DNA from: Burkholderiaceae bacterium
GTDB taxonomy: Bacteria; Pseudomonadota; Gammaproteobacteria; Burkholderiales; Burkholderiaceae_C
Direction: 5' to 3'
Length of the DNA: 5,122 nucleotides
Assembly (NCBI GenBank): GCA_029864165.1
Contig: JAOTTZ010000166.1
Span: 1-5,122, forward strand
The position numbers and the translations under genes are program-made. This document shows, in pieces, positions 1 through 5,122 of this stretch. Every line of letters begins with the position of its first letter. The stretch's first letter is position 1. The notes under the pieces are model-generated. The model saw only the letters and a list, made by a program, of their open reading frames with translations, was not told the DNA's origin and made no database searches.

Positions 1-74
1 CCTGGTAGCTCAGTTGGTAGAGCAGCGGACTGAAAATCCGTGTGTCGGTGGTTCAATTCCGCCCCGGGCCACCA
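1..74 (+). tRNA. tRNA-Phe (GAA), 5' end cut by window edge
   Basis: This is an elongator tRNA that delivers phenylalanine at UUU/UUC codons. The D arm lies at 8-23 (GCTCAGTTGGTAGAGC). The anticodon stem GCGGA/TCCGT (25-29 and 37-41) encloses the loop CTGAAAA with anticodon GAA at 32-34. The T arm is GGTGG-TTCAATT-CCGCC (47-63). The 3' acceptor strand CCGGGCC (64-70) is followed by A71 and an encoded CCA at 72-74. The acceptor strand pairs with CCTGG at 1-5, so the two missing first bases should be GG just outside the window. Its promoter also lies outside. tRNA genes are common integration sites, and accessory DNA begins directly downstream here. Confidence 0.97.
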
Positions 75-298
75 ATCAAATCGATGGCTTGGGCAAATCA
101 GAGGCCAAGCGCTTCGGGTGACGTACGACCAGCTCTGACATCTCAACTGTTCAGCGGATAACTCGAAACAGTTGCCTACGTGGACAGCTTTTCTATCCGC
201 GAATTTTTAGGCCTTCCATCGTGACGGTCGATCCCTGCTCGTAGGGTCGCCGAGAGGGGAGTTTCATACGACAAACGCTGCGACGAATCTCACAATTA
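75..298. other. non-coding stretch between tRNA-Phe and the cassette region
   Basis: I see no credible gene here; the only plus-strand reading frames are a few tens of codons without a ribosome binding site. A small inverted repeat GCTTGG (87-92) / CCAAGC (105-110) follows the tRNA but has no T-run after it. The more striking pair of interlocked inverted repeats at 144-200 is listed separately. If cassettes extended further upstream, this stretch would be the end of a cassette without a visible gene, but no second core site (GTTRRRY) was found to mark its start. Confidence 0.5.
144..200 (+). repeat. two interlocked inverted repeats (pseudoknot-like order)
   Basis: CAACTGTT (144-151) is perfectly complementary to AACAGTTG (167-174). 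GCGGATA (154-160), which lies inside that loop, is perfectly complementary to TATCCGC (194-200) outside it. The order A-B-A'-B' means an RNA could form either stem or, in principle, an H-type pseudoknot with loops of 2, 6 and 19 nt. The second stem is followed by GAATTTTT (201-208), so the B/B' stem with its 33-nt loop could also act as a poor terminator for the tRNA transcript. The role is unknown; the pairing itself is directly visible. Confidence 0.45.
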
Positions 299-356
299 GT
301 CGGACAATGGGCAGGCGAGCGATGGGTGTGCCTCGTCTGTCCATTTAGCGTTCGGC
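299..356 (+). other. attC-like integron recombination site, degenerate, upstream edge of cassette
   Basis: The site has the order of an attC: an R''-like box GTCGGAC (299-305), spacer AA, one stem arm (308-319), a 12-nt loop, the other arm (332-343), spacer TTTAGC, and an R' box GTTCGGC (350-356). The arms pair as TGG/CCA, CAG/CTG and CGAG/CTCG, with G-T wobbles at 311/340 and 315/336. Cleavage would fall between G350 and T351. Oddities: R'' has GAC where AAC is nearly invariant, and the two wobbles become C-A mismatches on the bottom strand, the strand that integron integrases bind. It may therefore be a decayed or hybrid site. Its R' half exactly matches the next cassette's R'', which supports this being the true cassette junction. 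Confidence 0.6.
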
Positions 357-1093
357 CGACAATCAACGCTTCCGCCGAGTCGGATGATCATATGAGCGAT
401 CAAAAGAAGGAAGTTCAGTTGCAAGGAATCGTCCATGCTTCCCGCTACGACCGTAACGGCCAAGGGAAGTCGTTCCTCGGGGCAGGCATCGAGTGCAGCG
501 ACGGAAGGGTGTGGGTGATCAGCTATAGCGAGGAGTCTCCGTTTCATGCGTTTGCCGGTCGTCAAGTTGTGGTTTCCGGTGAGCCCTATGAGCCAGAGTA
601 CGGGAGTCAATCCCTAATCGGCTGGGAGGGCAAGAAGCCCGGACACTTCTGCGTGTCGACGATGCGACTTGTAGAGGTGACACCCGATGCAGAGCTTGTA
701 GAAGTTGGAGCGGGACAACATTTCCGTGGGCGATTCGAGCGTGGCAAAAGCAAGACCGGCAAATCGATCCTTTTCTTCGTCACTGAGGATGGTGAAACAT
801 TTCCGGTGGCTAACAATCCTGCCGGAGCGTCGGTTGGTCCCAGTGTCGAGGTCTTGGCTTACCCTGTCCATCCCGCGCCATCTATCCCGAAGGCCACCGA
901 GCAATATCTCTGGATCAACTGCCCATGTTCATTCGAAGATCTTCGGGAGTGGCGCGAACGGCAGTCGTGAGGGAGACATGTTTCAAACATCGTTGCCAGG
1001 AGTGGACGCGGGTGACAGTCGTGAAGAAGTCGAGGCGCTGCCGAACAACCGGTTGCAGCGGGTGGCGTTGCTCGCCACCGCTGAACCGGAGCG
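351..1093 (+). mobile_element. complete integron gene cassette (about 743 bp)
   Basis: The element runs from the TTCGGC half-site just after G350 to G1093 inside the next core site, the limits expected for one linear cassette. In a circular cassette the R' and R'' boxes of the same cassette pair with each other. Here GTTCGGC (350-356) and GCCGAAC (1040-1046) are exact reverse complements, which independently confirms both boundaries. The cassette holds one gene in the normal forward orientation (392-970), has no visible promoter of its own, and ends in a well-formed attC. No integrase gene (intI) or attI site is visible. This could be part of an array whose platform lies outside the window, or a cluster of attC sites lacking an integrase. 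Confidence 0.85.
392..970 (+). CDS. unknown 192-residue cassette protein with duplicated beta-rich module
   Basis: I do not recognise the family. The ATG at 392 is preferred because the in-frame GTG at 326 lies inside the attC-like site, while 392 follows the cassette boundary by 41 nt; only a weak GGA precedes it. The product is soluble by composition, without signal peptide or membrane segment. The two halves resemble each other: residues 12-68 contain R-Y-D-R, then G-K-S at 25-27, then a strand with SDGRVWVI, ending near GEPYEP. Residues 108-163 contain R-F-E-R, then G-K-S at 123-125, then EDGETFPV, ending in YPVHPAP. The GKS triplet lacks the rest of a P-loop, so no nucleotide binding is implied. 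A tandem pair of small beta-barrel or SH3/OB-like folds would fit, but this is inference. As a cassette gene it probably depends on an upstream promoter. Confidence 0.85.
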   Translation: MSDQKKEVQLQGIVHASRYDRNGQGKSFLGAGIECSDGRVWVISYSEESPFHAFAGRQVVVSGEPYEPEYGSQSLIGWEGKKPGHFCVSTMRLVEVTPDAELVEVGAGQHFRGRFERGKSKTGKSILFFVTEDGETFPVANNPAGASVGPSVEVLAYPVHPAPSIPKATEQYLWINCPCSFEDLREWRERQS

Positions 1094-1099
1094 TTAGAT
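1040..1099 (+). other. attC recombination site (59-base element) of the first cassette
   Basis: All parts of an attC are visible. R'' is GCCGAAC (1040-1046), followed by spacer AA. The left arm reads CCGGTT (1049-1054), then an unpaired G1055, CAGCGG (1056-1061), an unpaired G1062, and TGGCG (1063-1067). The loop is TTGCT. The right arm CGCCA-CCGCTG-AACCGG (1073-1089) pairs perfectly apart from the two extra G bases. Spacer AGC precedes R' GTTAGAT (1093-1099), which fits GTTRRRY exactly. Two extrahelical bases on one arm, six pairs apart, are the hallmark that lets an integron integrase choose the folded bottom strand. Cleavage falls between G1093 and T1094, where the next cassette starts. 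The 60-bp length is that of classical short attC sites. Confidence 0.93.
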
Positions 1100-1107
1100 G
1101 ACACAAG

Positions 1108-1437
1108 ATGCTCCGCTGTCCAACCTGCCAGGCCGCAATATCACTTCGGCTCTTGCTCAAAGCTCGTGCCCCGGGTGTTAACTTCCACCGCCAAGCCATG
1201 CTCTTTCTGCTTAAGTGCCCAGCCTGCCATGATGCGGTGGGCCTCGAGCGTGGCGCTACCCGCAGTTTCTTCGCCTTGTGGTTGTGTCCTCTGCCCGTAC
1301 TTGCTTGGGTGGCTCACTTGTCGGGCTTGGTTCAGGCGCAATTTGTTCTGGCGCTTCCAATTTTTTGGCTATTCTTGTTTCCGCTTTATTGGCTGCGTCA
1401 AGTGCGACTTATCTCTTTCGGCCCGCCAAGCGCGTAA
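1108..1437 (+). CDS. small zinc-ribbon, two-helix membrane protein, second cassette gene
   Basis: The 109-residue protein starts 14 nt after the cassette boundary at 1094, typical for cassette genes. It has two CxxC knuckles, C4-P-T-C7 and C37-P-A-C40, that could jointly hold one zinc ion, separated by a hydrophobic-basic linker. Two hydrophobic stretches follow, at about residues 53-72 and 76-96, ending in a short basic tail (LRQVR). This suggests an N-terminal cytoplasmic zinc ribbon anchored by a helical hairpin in the inner membrane. Small proteins of this layout are widespread among uncharacterised bacterial membrane proteins; I know no function for them. No strong ribosome binding site is visible. 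An overlapping ATG at 1098 opens only a 27-codon frame. Real coding is supported by the coherent domain layout and the position just behind an attC. Confidence 0.72.
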   Translation: MLRCPTCQAAISLRLLLKARAPGVNFHRQAMLFLLKCPACHDAVGLERGATRSFFALWLCPLPVLAWVAHLSGLVQAQFVLALPIFWLFLFPLYWLRQVRLISFGPPSA

Positions 1438-1769
1438 ACAGCAAGGGCCATAGCGCAGGTTCAAACCCCCGCATGTGCCACAACTCAGTGCCATCCAACC
1501 ACTCGGCCAAGCGGGCGCCGTACAGCGTGCTTCGCACGCTTCCCGCGTAAAAAGGGGACGTTACCCAATGGCGGCACGGTTGGGTCCGACGAGACACCAA
1601 CTTGCGGGCATGTGGGACGGGATGACCGGTGCGGACTGAAATCCGTTTCGCAATATGGGCGCGCCTGGCGCAGCATGACAATGCGGTGCGACTTCCTTGT
1701 CCGATGCCGTGCATGCGGTAACGTAGCCGGCTTCCAGCGCGTGGCGCTGACCCCCATACAAGCAAGCCC
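1438..1769. other. non-coding stretch between the cassette gene and hsdM
   Basis: This is where the second cassette should end and the restriction-modification locus begin. No gene is convincing. It contains a hairpin at 1511-1546 (listed separately), an inverted repeat ACCCAA (1563-1568) / TTGGGT (1580-1585), a 16-base block at 1631-1646 resembling the tRNA-Phe anticodon arm, and a short hairpin CAGCGC-GTG-GCGCTG (1735-1749) just before hsdM. Isolated attC-type boxes occur, ATCCAAC (1493-1499) and GTTGGGT (1579-1585), but the sequence between them does not fold like an attC. A weak promoter candidate for hsdM is TTGTCC (1697-1702) and TAACGT (1719-1724) with a 16-nt spacer. Confidence 0.5.
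1511..1546 (+). repeat. GC-rich hairpin in the intergenic region
   Basis: AGCGTGC (1524-1530) and GCACGCT (1534-1540) form a perfect 7-bp stem with a TTC loop. An outer stem GCGGG (1511-1515) / CCCGC (1542-1546) continues it across an asymmetric gap of 8 nt on the left and 1 nt on the right. No T-run follows, only GTAAAAAGG, so a plus-strand intrinsic terminator is unlikely. It may be what remains of the second cassette's attC or a regulatory hairpin upstream of hsdM; neither is shown. Confidence 0.4.
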
Positions 1770-3611
1770 ATGGCCCTCAAGAAATCAGAACTCTATTCAT
1801 CGCTTTGGAAATCGTGCGACGAGCTGCGCGGCGGCATGGACGCTTCGCAATACAAGGATTACGTCCTGGTTCTGCTGTTCGTCAAGTACGTCAGCGACAA
1901 ATACGCCGGTGACCCCAACGCGCTGATCGACGTGCCGGTAGGGGGCGGCTTTGCCGACATGGTGGCTGTCAAGGGCGACAAGGAGATCGGCGACAAGATC
2001 AACAAGATCATCGGCAAACTGGCCGACGCCAACGACAGCCTGAAGGGCGCGATCAACGTCGCTGACTTCAACGACGAAGAAAAACTCGGCAAGGCGCAGG
2101 CGATGGTGGACCGCCTCACCAAGCTGGTGGCCATCTTCGAGGGGATCGATTTCGGGCGCAACCGTGCCGAGGGCGACGACCTGCTGGGCGACGCCTACGA
2201 ATACCTGATGCGCCACTTCGCCACCGAGGCAGGCAAATCCAAGGGCCAGTTCTACACCCCGGCTGAAGTCTCGCGCATCATGTCCATGGTCATCGACTTG
2301 GGCAATACGACCCGCGCCGACCAAAGCATTTATGACCCCACCTGCGGATCAGGCTCGCTGCTGCTCAAAGCGCACGACGAGGCCAAGAGCCGCACTGGGC
2401 TGGACCTGGCGCTTTACGGACAGGAGATGGACAACGCCACCGCCGCCCTGGCGCGCATGAACATGGTGCTGCACGATTGCCCCACGGCGGAAATCTGGCA
2501 GGACAACACGCTCGCGCACCCGCACTTCAAAAATGCCAACGGCGGCCTCAAGACCTTCGACTTCGTGGTCGCCAATTTCCCGTTCTCCACCAAGAGTTGG
2601 ACCAGCGGCCTGGACCCGGCCAACGATCTCTATGGCCGCTTTGAGTACGGCACCCCGCCGGCCAAGAACGGCGACTATGCCTTCTTGCTGCACATCCTCG
2701 CCTCACTGAAGAGCACCGGCAAGGGCGCGGTCATTCACCCGCACGGCGTCTTGTTCAGGGGTGGCGCGGAGGCCGCCATCCGCAAGCGCATCGTCAAGCA
2801 GGGTGGCATCAAAGGCATCATCGGCCTGCCCGCCAACCTGTTCTACGGCACCGGCATCCCGGCTTGCATACTGGTGCTGGACAAAGAGGGTGCCACGGGA
2901 CGCAGGGGAATCTTCATGGTCGATGCCAGCAAGGGCTTCATCAAGGACGGCCCCAAGAACCGCCTGCGCGCGCAGGACATCCACAAAATCGTCGACACCT
3001 TCACCCGGCAGTTGGAGACGCCAAAGTATTCGCGCATGGTGCCGCTGGCGGAAGTTCAGGCCAACGACTTCAACCTCAACCTGCCGCGCTACATCGACAG
3101 CGCCGAACCCGAAGACTTGCAAGACATCGACGCGCACTTGAAGGGCGGCATCCCCGACCGCGACGTTGACGGCCATTGTGCCTACTGGCAGGTGTTCCCC
3201 AGCGTGCGGGGCGAACTCTTTGCACCCTACAACCCAGCGGGTAGCCGCGTTGGCTACAACCAACTCAAGGTCGATGCCAGCCAGATCAAGGCCACCATCT
3301 TCGGCCACGCCGAATTCACCGCCTTCAACAGCGAAGTGACGCATGTGTTCGAGGCATGGAAAGCGGCCAACACGCCGTTGCTCGCCGGCATCCAACAGGG
3401 CGACCGGCCCAAGGTGCTGATCGACAAACTCTCCGAAAACCTGCTCGAAGCCTTCCGCGCCGCGCGTGAGGTTGCGTCATTGATCGACCCCTACGGCGTC
3501 TATCAGCACCTGATGGACTACTGGGCCGAGACGATGCAAGACGACGTGTGGATGATCGTCAGCGATGGCTGGCAGGCAGCGAAGGTCTTAAGGCGAATGG
3601 CACTTACTTAA
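1770..3611 (+). CDS. hsdM: type I restriction-modification methyltransferase subunit, 3' truncated by IS
   Basis: HsdM is the adenine-N6 DNA methyltransferase subunit of type I restriction-modification systems. With HsdS it methylates host DNA at a split recognition site, and HsdR adds cleavage. The N-terminal helical HsdM domain (about residues 1-130, starting MALKKSELYSSLWKS) is followed by the N6-methyltransferase core: QFYTP (160-164), the SAM-binding motif DPTCGSG (189-195), YGQEMDN (216-222), and catalytic motif IV as NFPF (269-272), a variant of the usual NPPF/Y. The family-typical start supports ATG 1770 although no good ribosome binding site precedes it. Host sequence stops near codon 608; the last residues RMALT and the stop TAA (3609-3611) come from the left inverted repeat of the IS. 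From memory, relatives with this N terminus reach roughly 800 residues, so the C-terminal quarter is missing. SAM binding may survive, but assembly with HsdS is doubtful. Confidence 0.93.
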   Translation: MALKKSELYSSLWKSCDELRGGMDASQYKDYVLVLLFVKYVSDKYAGDPNALIDVPVGGGFADMVAVKGDKEIGDKINKIIGKLADANDSLKGAINVADFNDEEKLGKAQAMVDRLTKLVAIFEGIDFGRNRAEGDDLLGDAYEYLMRHFATEAGKSKGQFYTPAEVSRIMSMVIDLGNTTRADQSIYDPTCGSGSLLLKAHDEAKSRTGLDLALYGQEMDNATAALARMNMVLHDCPTAEIWQDNTLAHPHFKNANGGLKTFDFVVANFPFSTKSWTSGLDPANDLYGRFEYGTPPAKNGDYAFLLHILASLKSTGKGAVIHPHGVLFRGGAEAAIRKRIVKQGGIKGIIGLPANLFYGTGIPACILVLDKEGATGRRGIFMVDASKGFIKDGPKNRLRAQDIHKIVDTFTRQLETPKYSRMVPLAEVQANDFNLNLPRYIDSAEPEDLQDIDAHLKGGIPDRDVDGHCAYWQVFPSVRGELFAPYNPAGSRVGYNQLKVDASQIKATIFGHAEFTAFNSEVTHVFEAWKAANTPLLAGIQQGDRPKVLIDKLSENLLEAFRAAREVASLIDPYGVYQHLMDYWAETMQDDVWMIVSDGWQAAKVLRRMALT

Positions 3612-3614
3612 GCC
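3594..3614 (+). repeat. left terminal inverted repeat of the IS
   Basis: The sequence starts CGAATGGCACTT and ends ACTTAAGCC; all 21 bases are the exact reverse complement of 5102-5122. Inward of it the two ends diverge at once (TTTCGCAG versus GCTAAGCA). The repeat supplies the in-frame TAA that ends the disrupted hsdM frame. It may extend outward by some bases: the TTA leucine codon at 3588-3590 is out of keeping with the codon use of hsdM. Confidence 0.93.
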
Positions 3615-3718
3615 TTTCGCAGCCGAAGACGAGGCCGTAAGTCTTTGAAAGTAAAGGGGGAGGAGGCTGACCAAGGGTTGATAGGATGGGAGTTACAAAG
3701 CAACCCAAGCATCTTTCC

Positions 3719-3724
3719 GGAGGT
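3719..3724 (+). promoter_or_regulatory. ribosome binding site of the transposase
   Basis: GGAGGT lies 8 nt before the ATG at 3733, a near-perfect anti-Shine-Dalgarno match with good spacing. It decides the transposase start and contrasts with the weak sites in front of the cassette genes and hsdM. Confidence 0.85.
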
Positions 3725-3732
3725 CAGCCAAC

Positions 3733-5100
3733 ATGGATCGTAATACGCGAAGCCGACAGGATCAACACCGCAAGAGGATTGAAGGCCGAGCGGGCTCGAC
3801 CGAGGCGGTGGAGTTTTTCAACGTGCTGACGAGCCCAGAGTTGCTCGAGGTAGCCGAGGCGTTGATGCCCGCGCACCGGGAGCGGCTGTATCCGCCGACG
3901 GTGACGCTGTCGATGTTCATGCGTCAGGGGCTGGAAGCCGATAGCTCTTGCCAGAAGGCAGTCAACGGGTGGGCTGCGCAGCGTGTGGCCGATGGGCTCA
4001 GTGCTGGCAGTACGCGTACGGGAGGGTATTGCCAGGCCCGTTGTCGTCTACCGCTGGCGATGGTCAGCGGGTTGACGCGCGAGACCGGACATCAGCTCAG
4101 CGCGCGGGCGCTGCCCCATTGGCGCTGGCGGGGTCGCTCGGTTAAGCTGGTCGACGGCACGGGGATATCGATGCCCGACACCGAAGAGAATCAGGCGTGT
4201 TTCCCCCAGCCTGAAAGCCAAGCTCCGGGCGTAGGTTTTCCGCTGGCACGTCTGGTCACGGTGATTTGCCTGGCCAGTGGGGCAGTGCTCGACGCAGCGA
4301 TGTGCCCGTATAGCGGCAAAGGCAGCAGCGAACTCGCTCTGTTGCGCAGGCTCGGTGCGGCTTTCAGGCCGGGCGACGTGATGCTTGCCGACGCCTTTTA
4401 TTGCAACTACTTCGTAGTCGCGACGTTGGCCGCCGCCGGCATCGACGTACTGTTGGAGCAAAAGGGCGCGCGAATCGTCGACTTTCGCCGGGGCCAGTCG
4501 CTGGGCACGCGCGATCACCTGGTTTACTGGCGCAAGCCCGCGCATTGCCCGCAGTGGATGACGCGCGAGCAGTACACCGCGTTTCCTGACGAACTCAGGG
4601 TGCGCGAAACGAAAAGCGCCCACCGAGTGTTCGTCACAACGATGCTCGAGCATCGCAAGGTCAGCAAGGACGAGCTCTCGGCGCTCTATGCGCGCCGCTG
4701 GAATGTCGAACTAGACCTGCGCAATATCAAGACCACCATGGGCATGGAAGTGCTCCATTGCCAGACGCCCGCGATGAACGAAAAGGAGCTGTGGGTCTAC
4801 CTGCTGGCCTACAACCTGATCCGACTACTCATGGCGCAGGCCGCCTGCAATGCGGGCGTGGATCCGCGCAGTTTGAGCTTCAAGCACACTGTCCAGCTCT
4901 GGACCGAGTGGGTCTGCCGAGGTCTGAAGGCCACCACTGATTGCGCCTGCCTGTTCTCGATGATCGCCCAATCCAGGGTCGGACATCGACCGGGACGTAT
5001 CGAGCCACGAATGCGAAAACGACGACCCAAACCCTATCCTTGGCTGAAGATCCCACGGGCCAAGGCGCGCCGAAAGATACAACTACATGGTCATGCTTAG
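3733..5100 (+). CDS. IS4-family DDE transposase
   Basis: This 455-residue enzyme cuts and joins the IS ends during transposition. The RNase H-like DDE fold is recognised from the first aspartate D141 (KLVDGTG), the second D220 (DVMLADAFY), and the E in the IS4 signature Y-(2)-R-(3)-E-(6)-K, which is complete here as Y319, R322, E326 and K333. Between D220 and E326 lies the beta-rich insertion typical of the family (about 235-310, including LLEQKGARIVDF and HRVFVTTML). The N-terminal 100 residues would form the end-binding region, and the C terminus is very basic (RMRKRRPKP and PRAKARRK). Length and all catalytic residues are intact with no frameshift, so the enzyme looks functional. A strong ribosome binding site sets the start. 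It reads in the same direction as hsdM and could be transcribed from the hsdM promoter. Confidence 0.96.
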   Translation: MDRNTRSRQDQHRKRIEGRAGSTEAVEFFNVLTSPELLEVAEALMPAHRERLYPPTVTLSMFMRQGLEADSSCQKAVNGWAAQRVADGLSAGSTRTGGYCQARCRLPLAMVSGLTRETGHQLSARALPHWRWRGRSVKLVDGTGISMPDTEENQACFPQPESQAPGVGFPLARLVTVICLASGAVLDAAMCPYSGKGSSELALLRRLGAAFRPGDVMLADAFYCNYFVVATLAAAGIDVLLEQKGARIVDFRRGQSLGTRDHLVYWRKPAHCPQWMTREQYTAFPDELRVRETKSAHRVFVTTMLEHRKVSKDELSALYARRWNVELDLRNIKTTMGMEVLHCQTPAMNEKELWVYLLAYNLIRLLMAQAACNAGVDPRSLSFKHTVQLWTEWVCRGLKATTDCACLFSMIAQSRVGHRPGRIEPRMRKRRPKPYPWLKIPRAKARRKIQLHGHA

Positions 5101-5101
5101 C

Positions 5102-5122
5102 GGCTTAAGTAAGTGCCATTCG
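5102..5122 (-). repeat. right terminal inverted repeat of the IS
   Basis: It begins GGCTTAAGTAAG and ends GCCATTCG at the last base of the window, mirroring 3594-3614 without a mismatch over 21 bases. It begins two bases after the transposase stop codon. The flank is not visible, so neither target duplication nor the continuation of hsdM can be seen. Confidence 0.92.

Larger units (their letters stand above)
3594..5122 (+). mobile_element. IS4-family insertion sequence interrupting hsdM
   Basis: The element is about 1.53 kb, with a single transposase gene (3733-5100) between perfect 21-bp terminal inverted repeats. It sits inside hsdM in the same direction as hsdM. The window stops at the last base of the right repeat as defined by the visible match, so the target duplication cannot be checked and the real ends may lie a few bases further out. 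CTTAAG sits at 3587-3592, directly outside the left repeat, and again inside both repeats. The 118-nt leader between the left repeat and the transposase start is purine-rich; I see no convincing promoter there. The name within the IS4 family could not be assigned from memory. Confidence 0.92.

Noticed and set aside
326..391. Extended GTG start for the first cassette gene
   Set aside because: It would place the start inside the attC-like site, before the cassette boundary at 351, so that excision would remove the start.
1098..1181. 27-codon frame starting within the attC R' box
   Set aside because: It overlaps the better supported start at 1108 and shows no conserved feature; an ATG here is common because GTTAGATG is a frequent attC end.
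1451..1483. T-arm-like GGTTCAAACCCC followed by GCCA, suggesting a tRNA remnant
   Set aside because: The stem does not pair properly and no D arm or anticodon arm lies at the right distance upstream.
1493..1585. Possible third attC between ATCCAAC and GTTGGGT
   Set aside because: The boxes pair with each other, but the sequence between them lacks complementary arms next to the boxes, so it is mentioned only as a candidate.
1612..1926. 104-codon plus-strand frame running into hsdM
   Set aside because: It overlaps the conserved N terminus of HsdM in another frame by about 157 nt, has no ribosome binding site and no recognisable domain.
2703..3395. 230-codon open frame on the minus strand inside hsdM
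   Set aside because: It is a shadow of the GC-rich hsdM coding frame; the hsdM motifs leave no doubt which strand is coding, and the minus product shows no recognisable domain.
3645..3687. Promoter for the transposase from TTGAAA and TAGGAT in the IS leader
   Set aside because: The spacer would be 31 nt, far from 17; no other pair of hexamers fits.
4048..4653. 201-codon open frame on the minus strand inside the transposase gene
   Set aside because: It lies wholly within the DDE transposase with its complete D-D-E and YREK residues; it is an antisense shadow without a ribosome binding site.

Overview
The window looks like accessory DNA next to a tRNA-Phe gene in a moderately to highly GC-rich proteobacterium. 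The beta- or gammaproteobacterial look rests on the tRNA sequence, the G/C-ending codons of the long genes and the type of integron recombination site. No lineage marker is present that would settle genus or replicon.

Layout. Positions 1-74 are tRNA-Phe(GAA), missing its first two bases at the window edge. Positions 75-298 are non-coding and contain two interlocked inverted repeats. Positions 351-1093 are a complete integron gene cassette. It lies between a degenerate attC-like site (299-356) and a well-formed attC site (1040-1099), and carries one unknown gene of 192 codons with an internally duplicated beta-rich module. A second cassette starts at 1094 and carries a small zinc-ribbon, two-helix membrane protein (1108-1437). 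Its own attC could not be recognised. Positions 1438-1769 are non-coding, with short hairpins and a 16-base copy of the tRNA-Phe anticodon arm. From 1770 runs hsdM, the methyltransferase subunit of a type I restriction-modification system. It is cut after about 608 codons by an IS4-family insertion sequence (3594 to at least 5122) with a 455-residue DDE transposase and 21-bp perfect terminal inverted repeats. The window ends on the right repeat.

How it fits together. Three layers of mobility are stacked here: integron cassettes without an integrase in view, a type I restriction-modification locus of a kind usually acquired horizontally, and an IS that breaks that locus. The truncated HsdM keeps its catalytic core but loses the C-terminal part that full-length relatives have, so the system is probably inactive or altered, with possible hsdS/hsdR genes beyond the right edge. 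The clearest finding is the cassette. Its 5' core half-site (GTTCGGC) is the exact complement of the R'' box of its own attC (GCCGAAC), as expected for a genuine excisable cassette, and its cargo belongs to no family I recognise.
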